From JAWODU01 sp046483125 (lineage in GTDB: Bacteria > Verrucomicrobiota > Kiritimatiellia > UBA8416 > JAWODU01), in NCBI GenBank assembly GCA_046483125.1, contig JAWODU010000085.1, forward strand, positions 3,879-67,878: a DNA stretch of 64,000 nt. The letters are read 5' to 3'. The notes beneath the pieces are model-generated. The model made no database searches. It was not told the origin of the DNA and saw only the letters and a program-made list of their open reading frames with translations. The position numbers were made by a program, and so were the translations under genes. Numbering within the stretch: position 1 is the stretch's first letter; each line of letters starts with the position of its first letter. This document shows positions 44,590 through 52,665 of this stretch, in pieces.

Positions 44590-45597
44590 ATGGTTAAGCG
44601 TAATTCTTTCACTTATAAGCTGGATTCCCTACAGCAAGAGGTACTGAGCGGCATCCTGAGACAGGGCAACTACAGGCTTGCGGAAGTTCCTTACGCCAGT
44701 ATTGCCGCCAAGACCGAGGACTGCGTCATAGCCCTGTACAAAAGCGGCAAATGCGTCGCCCAGGGAAAAGGGGCGGAGGATTTCGTTACTTTCGTGCTCG
44801 AGCCTCTTGTTCTGAAACAGGCGGCCCTGGGGTATGAAGACGTTCTCGATCCGGATATTTCGCGTCCTCATCTGGGCGTGGATGAAAGCGGAAAAGGCGA
44901 CTTTTTCGGTCCCATGGTCACTGCCGCGGCCTACGTGGACAAAACACTGGTGGATGCCATGCGTGAAATGAACGTCCGTGACAGTAAGTCCGTTTCCACC
45001 GACAAAAAGGCCATGGATATGGGGCGCGATATCCGCAAGCTTCTGGACAGGAGATTCAGCGTCGTGCGGATAGGACCGAGGTCGTATAACGCCCTGTACG
45101 CGAAAATGCGGAGCGTAAACGCCATGCTTGCCTGGGCCCATGCAAGGGCAATTGAAAATCTCCTTGAAATTGTTCCTGAATGCCCGCGGGCCGTAGCCGA
45201 TCAATTCGGCGTTAAATCCCAGGTCCGGAACGCGCTTATGAGGAAAGGCCGTGAAATCGAACTTGTCCAGAAGCACAGAGCCGAATCGGACATAGCCGTT
45301 GCGGCGGCGTCAATACTGGCAAGGGCGGAATTCGTACATTCACTGAAAAAAATGGAAAAGGAATACGAACTCCCGTTTCCCAAAGGCGCCTCTTCCGCGG
45401 TGAAAGACAGCGCTTCAAAGTTGATAGAAAAAATGGGGGCGGAGATTCTTCTGGAAACGTCAAAGTGCCACTTTAAAACGACAGACGACGTTCTGCGGAG
45501 ACAGGGTCTTTCAAGGCAGGATCTCCCCCCCGACGGCCAGGTAGTGAGCAAGGCGGCAAGAAACAGCGGTGATCCAGCCGGCAATGTTCAAGGCTGA
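44590..45597 (+). CDS. rnhC: Ribonuclease HIII
   Basis: A 335-residue RNase HIII. The N-terminal 90 residues fit the TBP-like substrate-binding domain. The catalytic domain starts with GVDESGKGDFFGPMV (D98, E99), then VRDSKSVS near 135 and AVADQFGVKSQ near 203, giving the D-E-D-D type metal site of the RNase HII/HIII fold. It removes RNA from RNA:DNA hybrids in the cytoplasm. The last 35 residues are an extra, unstructured tail. The stop is one base from the stop of the convergent M29 peptidase gene. Confidence 0.95.
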   Translation: MVKRNSFTYKLDSLQQEVLSGILRQGNYRLAEVPYASIAAKTEDCVIALYKSGKCVAQGKGAEDFVTFVLEPLVLKQAALGYEDVLDPDISRPHLGVDESGKGDFFGPMVTAAAYVDKTLVDAMREMNVRDSKSVSTDKKAMDMGRDIRKLLDRRFSVVRIGPRSYNALYAKMRSVNAMLAWAHARAIENLLEIVPECPRAVADQFGVKSQVRNALMRKGREIELVQKHRAESDIAVAAASILARAEFVHSLKKMEKEYELPFPKGASSAVKDSASKLIEKMGAEILLETSKCHFKTTDDVLRRQGLSRQDLPPDGQVVSKAARNSGDPAGNVQG

Positions 45598-45598
45598 T

Positions 45599-46690
45599 TC
45601 AGCCGCGAATGAATTTTCCGTCCCGCTGGAATTTTCGACCGTCCACTTTTATGGACCCGCCCTTGCGAAGGTCTTTTATGAGATCCCAGTGGATAGCCGA
45701 AGAGTTGCGTCCCCCGGTCCCAGAAGGAGACTTGCCGAGCGCCAGATGCACCGTTCCTCCGGTTTTCTCATCAAAAAGAATATTCCGTGTGCATTTGTTG
45801 ATTGAATAATTCGTGCCTATCCCTATTTCTCCCAGACGTTGCGCGCCCCGATCGGTTTTCAGCATTGTTTTCAGGAATTTTTCGTTCTTCTCAGCCGAAG
45901 CGTTTACCACCGCGCCCTTCCTGAAGGTCAGCCTGACACCCGCGATTTCCCGCCCGTACCGGCATGAAGGTAAATCAAATGTGATATGTCCTTCAGCCGA
46001 TGATTCCAGCGGCGCGGCGAAAATTTCGCCGCTCGGCATGTTGTTATGACCGTCTGAATTCACAAACTTTCTGCCTTTAACCGACAGGTTTAAATCCGTG
46101 TCGGGGGCTTCAATTCTGATATTGCCGGCCCCGCGCAGTCCGGCAATCAGCCTTTCCTGTCTCTTTCCCAGCCGCCGCCACGCCCCTATGGGGTCCCGTC
46201 TGTCCGCAAATGCGGCCGCGAACACGAAATCTTCAAACTCTCTCAGACTCATCTCCGCGTCCTGAGCGTAGGCGCGTGTGGGATAAAGGGTTAATACCCA
46301 TGGCTTTTTTCGCAAAGTGTTCCAGACCGGTTTCATAAGACGGGCCATGCGCATCTGTTTGCGCGGAACAGTGCCGGACAGTGATTTCGTGTTGCCGCTG
46401 GACAGAATGTTTATTGTTGAATCCACTACGCGGGAGAAGGCGCGCTCGTAAGGAGAAAGAGTTTTCAGGTGATATTCCCGGGCCAGGGTATAGAATGAAT
46501 CCATTACGGCGTCCGGTGTCATACGGATCACGGGAAATGCGCCGCACCGGAGCAGTTCTTCATATACCGCCACGATCAGGCTTTCGCTTTCGGTTCCGCC
46601 GCTTATACCGACGCACTGGCCGCGGGACGCTGAGACGCAGTATCTGACCAGTACACGCGCAAGATTCCTGATTCGGGGGTCAAAGGCCAT
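45599..46690 (-). CDS. M29-family metalloaminopeptidase
   Basis: I start at ATG 46690 (363 residues), which overlaps the trpA stop by one base (TAATG) and has GGAAAG ahead of it; a longer frame would run into trpA. The core NSDGHNNMPSGEIFAAPLESSAEGHITFD and the later GEIGIGTNYSINKCTRNILFDEKTGGTVHLALG with SAIHWDLI are the M29 (aminopeptidase T/AmpS) signatures that hold two metal ions. It releases N-terminal residues from peptides in the cytoplasm. Its place as last gene of the trp operon is unusual and may simply reflect coupling of expression. Confidence 0.87.
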   Translation of the reverse strand: MAFDPRIRNLARVLVRYCVSASRGQCVGISGGTESESLIVAVYEELLRCGAFPVIRMTPDAVMDSFYTLAREYHLKTLSPYERAFSRVVDSTINILSSGNTKSLSGTVPRKQMRMARLMKPVWNTLRKKPWVLTLYPTRAYAQDAEMSLREFEDFVFAAAFADRRDPIGAWRRLGKRQERLIAGLRGAGNIRIEAPDTDLNLSVKGRKFVNSDGHNNMPSGEIFAAPLESSAEGHITFDLPSCRYGREIAGVRLTFRKGAVVNASAEKNEKFLKTMLKTDRGAQRLGEIGIGTNYSINKCTRNILFDEKTGGTVHLALGKSPSGTGGRNSSAIHWDLIKDLRKGGSIKVDGRKFQRDGKFIRG

Positions 46691-47469
46691 TATCTCTTTC
46701 CCCGCAGTGACCGGCTCAAATCCGCCACAAGTGTTTTGAGTCTGTTTTCCCTCGCCGCCTCGACAAGAGCGCTTCCCACCACAACGGCGTCGGCCATCCG
46801 CGAAAGAGAACGTGCCTGCTCGGAATTCCTTACACCGAACCCAACGGCAACCGGAAGGTCCGAACACCCGCGCAGTATCGCGATATGTTTGTCTATATCC
46901 GAAGCAGTACGTTCCCTCATGCCGGTTACTCCGGTCACCATAATATAGTAGACGAAACCGCCCCCCTTCTCGAGCATCCGCCGCGCCCTCCCGCCGTCCG
47001 TAGTCGGCGCCGCAAGAGGGATAAGGTAAAGACCGTTTTGCCCCGCCAGTCCGCGTATCTCGGAGGATTCTTCAAAGGCAAGGTCCACAATGAGCAGGCC
47101 GTCGGCCCCTGCTTCCGCCGCATTTGAACAGAGAGACTCAAATCCATACCGGAAAAAAGGATTGCAGTAGCCGAAAAGCACAATCGGCTGATCAAAATCA
47201 CGCCGCAGACGCTTGACCATCTCCAGCGCTTTGGACACGGTCATCCCGCCGGCCAGAGCTCTTTGCGACGCCTCCTGGATTGTCGGACCGTCCGCCGTGG
47301 CATCAGAGAAAGGAACTCCCAATTCCAGAATGTCCACCCCGTTCTCAAGGGCGGTACGAATGTTCTGCTCAGACGTTTTCTCATCGGGATCTCCGGCGGT
47401 GAGGTATCCCACAAATCCGGTCCTTTTTTCCCGTTTCAAATCCGCAAACTTTTTATCAATGCGATTCAT
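46690..47469 (-). CDS. trpA: Tryptophan synthase alpha chain
   Basis: A 259-residue TIM barrel. E49 and D60, the catalytic residues, fall at the same numbers as in the Salmonella enzyme (ILE-L-GVPFSDATADGPTIQ). Two motifs deviate slightly: SDATADGP for the common SDPTADGP and VDLAFEE for VDLPxEE. The alpha chain splits indole-3-glycerol phosphate to indole, which passes to TrpB. It is 24 bases after trpB and overlaps the M29 gene by one base. Since the indole-glycerol-phosphate synthase gene is broken in this operon, its substrate must come from another gene if the path works. Confidence 0.95.
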   Translation of the reverse strand: MNRIDKKFADLKREKRTGFVGYLTAGDPDEKTSEQNIRTALENGVDILELGVPFSDATADGPTIQEASQRALAGGMTVSKALEMVKRLRRDFDQPIVLFGYCNPFFRYGFESLCSNAAEAGADGLLIVDLAFEESSEIRGLAGQNGLYLIPLAAPTTDGGRARRMLEKGGGFVYYIMVTGVTGMRERTASDIDKHIAILRGCSDLPVAVGFGVRNSEQARSLSRMADAVVVGSALVEAARENRLKTLVADLSRSLRGKR

Positions 47470-47493
47470 GTCGAATGTCCGCGTGAGCGGGGC

Positions 47494-48678
47494 TCACGTC
47501 CGGGTGTCGAGAACGCTGTCCACATCCTTGTCTCCTCTACCGGAAAGATTAATGACAACGACGTCTTCCGCGGACATGTTTCCCGCCCTCTTTTTCGCTT
47601 CGGCAACGGCGTGTGCCGGCTCCAGCGCAGGCAGAATTCCCTCCAGCCTCGATAAATCGTGGAATCCTTCCAGGGCCTCACTGTCCGTGACACTGCAGTA
47701 TTCCACCCGGCCTTCGTCCGCCCAGAGAGAATGCTCAGGTCCTACGCCGGGATAATCGAGGCCGGCGCTGACGGAATGAGCGTTCAGTATCTGGCCGTTT
47801 TCGTCCTGCAACACGTAACTCTTGCTGCCGTGAAGTATCCCTATCCTGCCGGCTCCGATACTCGCTGCATGCTTGCCCGTGGCAATCCCGAGTCCTCCCG
47901 CCTCAACACCGACAAGCCTTACGCTTTCATCTTCAATAAAGGGTATGAATATTCCCGCGGCGTTACTGCCCCCTCCCACGCAGGCAATAATCATGTCCGG
48001 GAATCTCTTTTCTTTTTTCAAAATCTGTTCACGTGTTTCGCGCCCGATCACGGTCTGAAAATCGCGCACCATAAGCGGATAAGGATGCGGGCCCGCGACT
48101 GAACCGATAACGTAAAATGTGGTTCTGATCTCCGCTACCCAGGCTCGCAGAGCTTCGCTCATCGCGTCTTTCAGTGTCCGGGTCCCGGTACTTACGGGAA
48201 CTATCTCGGCGTTCAGCAGTTCCATGCGTTTTACGTTCGGAGCCTGTCTGCGTATATCTTCTTCTCCCATGTAAACCACGCATTCCATGCCGAAAAGCGC
48301 CGCGGCCGTGGCCGCAGCCACCCCGTGCTGGCCGGCCCCCGTCTCCGCCATCAGCCTTTTTTTGCCCATTCGCCGCGCCAGCAAAGCCTGTCCGATAGTA
48401 TTGTTAATTTTGTGCGCGCCGGTATGATCCAGGTCCTCGCGTTTGAGATATATCCGCGGGCCGCCGTATTCCCCGGTCAGCTTTTCCGCGAAATACAGAG
48501 GGGACGGACGTCCCACGTAGTCCTCGAGCAACCGCCGCAGTTCAGCTTGAAAAGCCTTGTCGGAACGGGCCTCTTCATACGCTTTCTCTATTTCCGTCAA
48601 AGCCGGCATCAGGGTTTCGGCCACGTATCTGCCGCCGTACACCCCGAAGTGCCCCTTTTTATCGGGCCCCTGTTTCAT
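47494..48678 (-). CDS. trpB: Tryptophan synthase beta chain
   Basis: A 394-residue PLP enzyme. From ATG 48678 the PLP lysine is K90 (HTGAHKINNTIGQAL), and CVGGGSNAAGIF binds the PLP phosphate. GVYGGRYVAETLMPAL and AETGAGQHGVAAATAAA are TrpB1 signatures. It joins indole and serine to tryptophan in a complex with TrpA. The start lies inside the end of trpF (20-base overlap), with AAAGGA upstream. The longer frame opening at 48771 is rejected because it only extends into trpF. Confidence 0.96.
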   Translation of the reverse strand: MKQGPDKKGHFGVYGGRYVAETLMPALTEIEKAYEEARSDKAFQAELRRLLEDYVGRPSPLYFAEKLTGEYGGPRIYLKREDLDHTGAHKINNTIGQALLARRMGKKRLMAETGAGQHGVAAATAAALFGMECVVYMGEEDIRRQAPNVKRMELLNAEIVPVSTGTRTLKDAMSEALRAWVAEIRTTFYVIGSVAGPHPYPLMVRDFQTVIGRETREQILKKEKRFPDMIIACVGGGSNAAGIFIPFIEDESVRLVGVEAGGLGIATGKHAASIGAGRIGILHGSKSYVLQDENGQILNAHSVSAGLDYPGVGPEHSLWADEGRVEYCSVTDSEALEGFHDLSRLEGILPALEPAHAVAEAKKRAGNMSAEDVVVINLSGRGDKDVDSVLDTRT

Positions 48679-49312
48679 GAGTGTCTGAATCCTTTCTTTC
48701 ACATGCCTGCGCGTTCCGAATGAACGACCGAACCATATTAAGATCTTTTTTGCCCGGCCTGGCCTCAACACCGCTGGCCACGTCCACCGCCTGGGGGCGC
48801 ACCTTCCTGACGGCTTCCGCTACGTTGTCCGGATTCAGACCTCCGGCAAGAACAACGGGAAATTCAGCCGCCAGTTCGGATGCCTTCCGCCAGTCAGCCG
48901 TTACTCCGGTCCCGCCGTAAATGCCGGGGACTACAGCGTCCGCCACGTATCTCGCCGCCGGCCATTCACGGGGCCGTGGATGCCAGTCATTTCCCCGAAG
49001 TCTGAGCGCGCGCCACAGCGGCACTTCCATGGCTTCGAAATCTTTCCTGGTTTCATCCCCGTGCAATTGAACGGCGTACAGCCCGCAGTCCCGGGCCACG
49101 CTTTCAATGAAGTCCCTTTTTTCATTCACAAAGACACCGATCGTTTGCGTGTCGGCGGGCAGTTCGGCCGCGATCTCTCCGAGCTTTCGTGCCGATATAC
49201 TCCTGGGCGATTTCCCATACAGGACAAACCCGAGGTAATCCGCACCGTATTCCAACGCGGCCCTGGAATCTTCCAGATTCGTAAGGCCGCAAATTTTGAC
49301 CTCAGTGCTCAT
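48659..49312 (-). CDS. trpF: Phosphoribosylanthranilate isomerase
   Basis: A TIM-barrel enzyme of 217 residues from ATG 49312 (an alternative ATG at 49330 adds six). STEVKICGLTNLEDSRAALEYGADYLGFV at the start holds the catalytic Cys, and AVQLHGDE, VLAGGLNPDNV and VDVASGVEARPGKKD are further signatures. It converts phosphoribosylanthranilate to CdRP, the substrate of TrpC. It overlaps the PAS/receiver gene at its start and trpB at its end, so it is tightly embedded in the operon. Confidence 0.95.
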   Translation of the reverse strand: MSTEVKICGLTNLEDSRAALEYGADYLGFVLYGKSPRSISARKLGEIAAELPADTQTIGVFVNEKRDFIESVARDCGLYAVQLHGDETRKDFEAMEVPLWRALRLRGNDWHPRPREWPAARYVADAVVPGIYGGTGVTADWRKASELAAEFPVVLAGGLNPDNVAEAVRKVRPQAVDVASGVEARPGKKDLNMVRSFIRNAQACERKDSDTHETGAR

Positions 49313-50564
49313 CGCCTCGGCCGTTGTCATGCCCGGGCGGATTCCCGGGCCCGGTATCCCGTCCGATATTCAGACGCTCTCCCGCCTTATCGACGATTTC
49401 CGCCATTGTTACAGGTTTCTTGAGCCATGTGTGAATCCTGCCGTCCCCGACGATTTCCTTCAGACCGTCGGTAACATCAAAAGCCGTGCAGAATATGAAC
49501 CGCGGACACTCGCGGCCTTCGCTTTCACACATCTCGCGGATCTTGTAGAAGGCCTCCTCGCCATCCAGCTCCGGCAACAGTATATCCATCAATATAACGC
49601 CGTAGTGGTTATCCTTGAATCTGTACAAGGCCTCCAGTCCGTCTCCGGCTTCGTCGACGCTTACGTCAGGAAACGCAGATTTCAGGGCCTCAACAAAAAT
49701 CTGCCGGATTTTTTCTTCGTCGTCGACCACCAGCATTCTGGAAGAATCACAGCCCCTCAGCGGTTCGGATGAAACCGGACTGCTTTCAGCGGTTTTATGT
49801 TCAATTTTCTCTTCATCGGTCTGTTCTCTCTTGATCCGGTTTAGAATTGAATTGATGCGCTCAACCTGCTCGAGATAATCGCTTCTCTTATCCAGTTCGG
49901 CCAGGCACGTCAATATCTGCAGTGGATCGTTGAGTTCCTGCGTGACCGCGGACACGGTCTCCAATGCCGTCTGGGCTTTTTCCGCTTCCAGAAGTTTTTC
50001 CTGCGCGGCCGCCAGATCCTGTTCCGCCTGTTTTCTGCCTGTAGCGTCTCTTATAAAGAAACAGAACAGGCGGTTTTCTTTCCGCATCATCTGGTTTACA
50101 ACTATTTCAGCGTAAAAACGTGAATTATCCGACCGAAGACATACCGCTTCCAGAACCGTATATTTATTCTGCCCCACATTCTCGCCCAACACGTCCAGGA
50201 CTCTCTTGTCCGCGCCCGAAACCAGATCAAGAATGTTCCTATCGCAAAGTTCGGCCCTTTCGAGGCCGAATTTGTGTTCCGCGCGGGCGTTTACCTCCAG
50301 AATCGAACCGTCGAGAGATGTAATGAACACGGCGTCATATATTGTGTGAAAAAGCTGGTCGTATTTCGTTTCCTCGGAATCGTCCGCCCTGCTCTGCCGG
50401 ACGGCCGGATGCTGTATCACCTGCTGAGTGATATTCATCCTGTCGGTACCGAACTCGGCGCTTTCCTCCTCGCCGTAGACACGGACCGGCTCTTTCCTGG
50501 TAGTCGGTTTGTAAGAAGATGCCTTCTCGGATCGCCTGATTATTCTTTTGGGCTTTTTCCCCAT
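49302..50564 (-). CDS. PAS and receiver-domain protein embedded in the trp operon
   Basis: A 420-residue cytoplasmic protein. After a basic, disordered N-terminus it has a PAS domain (about 70-185; YDAVFITSLDGSILEVNARAEHKFG), a coiled coil, a degenerate histidine-kinase H-box in which VTQELNDPLQIL carries Q209 where the phosphorylated His should be, no ATPase domain, and a receiver domain (about 278-400) with the acid pocket VDDEE, phosphoacceptor D327 (ILMDILLPELDG) and K387 (LKKP). It is therefore a signalling protein that receives phosphate but cannot phosphorylate itself. It overlaps trpF by 11 bases. No output domain is present; the role in the operon is unknown. Confidence 0.85.
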   Translation of the reverse strand: MGKKPKRIIRRSEKASSYKPTTRKEPVRVYGEEESAEFGTDRMNITQQVIQHPAVRQSRADDSEETKYDQLFHTIYDAVFITSLDGSILEVNARAEHKFGLERAELCDRNILDLVSGADKRVLDVLGENVGQNKYTVLEAVCLRSDNSRFYAEIVVNQMMRKENRLFCFFIRDATGRKQAEQDLAAAQEKLLEAEKAQTALETVSAVTQELNDPLQILTCLAELDKRSDYLEQVERINSILNRIKREQTDEEKIEHKTAESSPVSSEPLRGCDSSRMLVVDDEEKIRQIFVEALKSAFPDVSVDEAGDGLEALYRFKDNHYGVILMDILLPELDGEEAFYKIREMCESEGRECPRFIFCTAFDVTDGLKEIVGDGRIHTWLKKPVTMAEIVDKAGERLNIGRDTGPGNPPGHDNGRGDEH

Positions 50565-50586
50565 GGCTCATTCATCTCTTTATGAG

Positions 50587-50748
50587 TTAACGGCCGGTCA
50601 ATTCCCGCAATTGTTTCTCCGGATTGTCATTGCGCATCAGGGTCTCTCCAATGAGAAAGCCATCATAACCCGCCGCTTCAAGTTTTTCAACATCCATCCT
50701 CGTGCCGATACCGCTTTCGGTAATCGACAGGCGGGAAGCGTGGACGTC
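50587..50748 (-). pseudogene. trpC: C-terminal remnant of indole-3-glycerol phosphate synthase
   Basis: On the minus strand the frame reads RLSITESGIGTRMDVEKL, then EAAGYDGFLIGETLMRNDN and PEKQLRELTGR before TAA at 50587-50589. This is the last 45 or so residues of TrpC: the SESGI loop (beta-7) and the VGESLM phosphate-binding loop (beta-8). The roughly 200 residues that should precede it, including the catalytic Lys and Glu, are absent. In their place are about 80 bases with an ACGGATTACACGGATGG dispersed word. It sits exactly where trpC belongs, after trpD. The frame is open upstream only for 30 unrelated codons. Confidence 0.85.
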
Positions 50749-50828
50749 CCCTCTCCTCCTCAACCAATTACCATCCGTGTAATCCGTGGTTCTCCCATGC
50801 GGTATGCGTCTATCACTCTCTTAATTGA

Positions 50829-51836
50829 TCACGAAGCCGTGGCCTTGATCAGCTCTTCGAGCTTTCGCTCTGCCGATCCGCTGTCCACCGATTCCTGCGC
50901 CAGTTTCCACCCCTCGCTTATATCGTCACACTTCCCTCCCGCAGAGATTGCCGCGGCGGCATTCAGGCACACAATGTCGCGGGCCGGTCCTTTCTCTCCT
51001 GAAAGCACGCCCCGGCTGATGCCGGCGTTAACGGACGCCTCTCCTCCCCGCAGATCGTCGCTCCCGGAGTAATCGCCGATCAGGTTTACCGGATCGAAGT
51101 CGTAGGTCCGTATTCTCCCGTCGCGAAGCTCACTTATTCGCGTGGTCGTTGTCGTGGTTATCTCATCCATCCCGTCGTGCCCGTGGACGACAAACGCCTT
51201 CCTGCTCCCCAGCAGTTTCAACACCTCCGCGAACGGTTCCGTCAAATCGGGAGAGAAGACTCCTATTATCTGGCTTCTGGCGCCGGCCGGGTTTGTAAGA
51301 GGACCAAGCATATTAAATATGGTTCTTATGCCCAGTTCCCGTCTTGGCGTCATCGCGTATTTCATTGCCGGATGCAGTCTGGGCGCATAAAGAAAGCCTA
51401 TTCCTGTTTCCTGTACACATTCTTCCACGGTGGCCTGATCGGCCTCTATATTTACTCCCAGTTCAGCCAGCAGGTCCGCTGAACCGCATTTACTGCTGAT
51501 CGCCCGGTTGCCGTGTTTCGCCACCGGAACGCCCGCGCCCGCAGCCACGAAAGCCGCCGTGGTGGATACGTTGAAAGTATCGCATTTGTCCCCTCCCGTG
51601 CCGCACGTGTCGATTACCGGGGCCCCGGCCGCGTCGATAAAAACCGCGTGACGCCGCATTGAGGACGCCGCTCCCGCGATTTCCTCCGCGGTTTCGCCCT
51701 TTACGCGCAAAGACGCTATAAAAGCCCCTATCTGCGCGGGCGTGGCTTCTCCGGACATGATCAGGTCAAACGCCTCGCCCATGGCGCTCTGAGAAAGATC
51801 CCGGCCTTCAACAATTTCCGAGAGATACTGTTTCAT
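50829..51836 (-). CDS. trpD: Anthranilate phosphoribosyltransferase
   Basis: A 335-residue type III nucleoside phosphorylase-like enzyme. DTCGTGGDKCDTFNVST (about 76-92) binds PRPP, with KHGNRAISSKCGSADLLAELGV next and RTIFNMLGPLTNP for anthranilate binding. It transfers phosphoribosyl to anthranilate. A run of six Thr (EITTTTTTRISEL) near 230 is unusual but sits in a variable loop. It lies between trpG, from which it is separated by a palindromic repeat of about 100 bases, and the trpC remnant. Confidence 0.96.
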   Translation of the reverse strand: MKQYLSEIVEGRDLSQSAMGEAFDLIMSGEATPAQIGAFIASLRVKGETAEEIAGAASSMRRHAVFIDAAGAPVIDTCGTGGDKCDTFNVSTTAAFVAAGAGVPVAKHGNRAISSKCGSADLLAELGVNIEADQATVEECVQETGIGFLYAPRLHPAMKYAMTPRRELGIRTIFNMLGPLTNPAGARSQIIGVFSPDLTEPFAEVLKLLGSRKAFVVHGHDGMDEITTTTTTRISELRDGRIRTYDFDPVNLIGDYSGSDDLRGGEASVNAGISRGVLSGEKGPARDIVCLNAAAAISAGGKCDDISEGWKLAQESVDSGSAERKLEELIKATAS

Positions 51837-51867
51837 GTTTGTTTTCCCCTTTCCCGGAGATTTTTTT

Positions 51868-51970
51868 GACAGGATTTACAGGATCCGGGAGACCCCAGCA
51901 CGCCGGCAATTATGCAAACACAGCCGCATAATTGCCGACCGGCTATCCTGTTGATCTTGTTGATCCCGTC
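51868..51970. repeat. GACAGGAT palindrome element between trpG and trpD
   Basis: TTGACAGGATTTACAGGATCC at the left and ATCCTGTTGATCTTGTTGATCCCGTC (split over units) at the right flank a perfect 12-bp hairpin: CGGCAATTATGC (51904-51915) with GCATAATTGCCG (51926-51937). It is the same plan as 7101-7212. It would fold in the trp mRNA and could affect the ratio of upstream to downstream gene expression. Confidence 0.65.
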
Positions 51971-52074
51971 TAATCCCTTTTTCGATCCAATAAAGAACTC
52001 TCGTTTCCCTGGACTCTCCGAATCCGCGCCATCAGTGGACGTCCCCTCCCCCATCCCGCATCCCGTATTCATCC

Positions 52075-52662
52075 TCAGGAACCGGAATACTCGCCCACGA
52101 TCCCCAGGAAATTCCTAATCAGCTTCTTACCGCTCGGGGTAAGCACCGACTCAGGGTGAAACTGAACGCCGTAAGTAGGATGGCTTTGATGGCGCAAGCC
52201 CATTATTTCGCCGTCGTCGTCGCTCTCCGCGTCAATTGTCAATTCCGCCGGAACACTTGAACGCTCCACGGCCAGGGAGTGGTAACGTCCGGCGGTAAAC
52301 GGGTTCTTAATTCCTCGATACAGCCGTGATCCGTCGTGCCTGACCGCGGAAGTTTTGCCGTGCATTATCCTGCCCGCGTTCCCTACCGCTCCCCCGAACG
52401 CGGCGCCCACGCACTGGAGTCCGAGACACACGCCCAGTATCGGTGTTGTGCCGGAAAGCAGACGGATCAAATCGACCGAAATGCCCGCGTCGCCGGGCGT
52501 GCCCGGGCCCGGCGATATCACTATCCCCTCGGCCTTCATTCCGGCTATCTCCTCGGGAGTTACGACGTCGTTGCGGAAGACTCTGACATCGGCGCCCATC
52601 CCAGCAAGCGCCTGCACGAGATTGTAACTGAATGAATCGTAGTTATCGATGAGTATCAGCAT
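52075..52662 (-). CDS. trpG: Anthranilate synthase glutamine amidotransferase subunit
   Basis: A 195-residue class I glutamine amidotransferase. C79 (PILGVCLGLQCVGAAFGG) is the nucleophile and GVQFHPESVLTP near 167-178 supplies His and Glu. SPGPGTPGDAG forms the oxyanion strand. It provides ammonia to TrpE, and in many bacteria also to PabB. It follows trpE by three bases, so the two are translated together. Confidence 0.95.
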   Translation of the reverse strand: MLILIDNYDSFSYNLVQALAGMGADVRVFRNDVVTPEEIAGMKAEGIVISPGPGTPGDAGISVDLIRLLSGTTPILGVCLGLQCVGAAFGGAVGNAGRIMHGKTSAVRHDGSRLYRGIKNPFTAGRYHSLAVERSSVPAELTIDAESDDDGEIMGLRHQSHPTYGVQFHPESVLTPSGKKLIRNFLGIVGEYSGS

Positions 52663-52665
52663 GGT

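Noticed and set aside
45599..46867. Longer form of the M29 peptidase starting at 46867
   Set aside because: The extra 59 residues are antisense-free but lie inside trpA coding sequence, and a TAATG junction with a ribosome site supports 46690.
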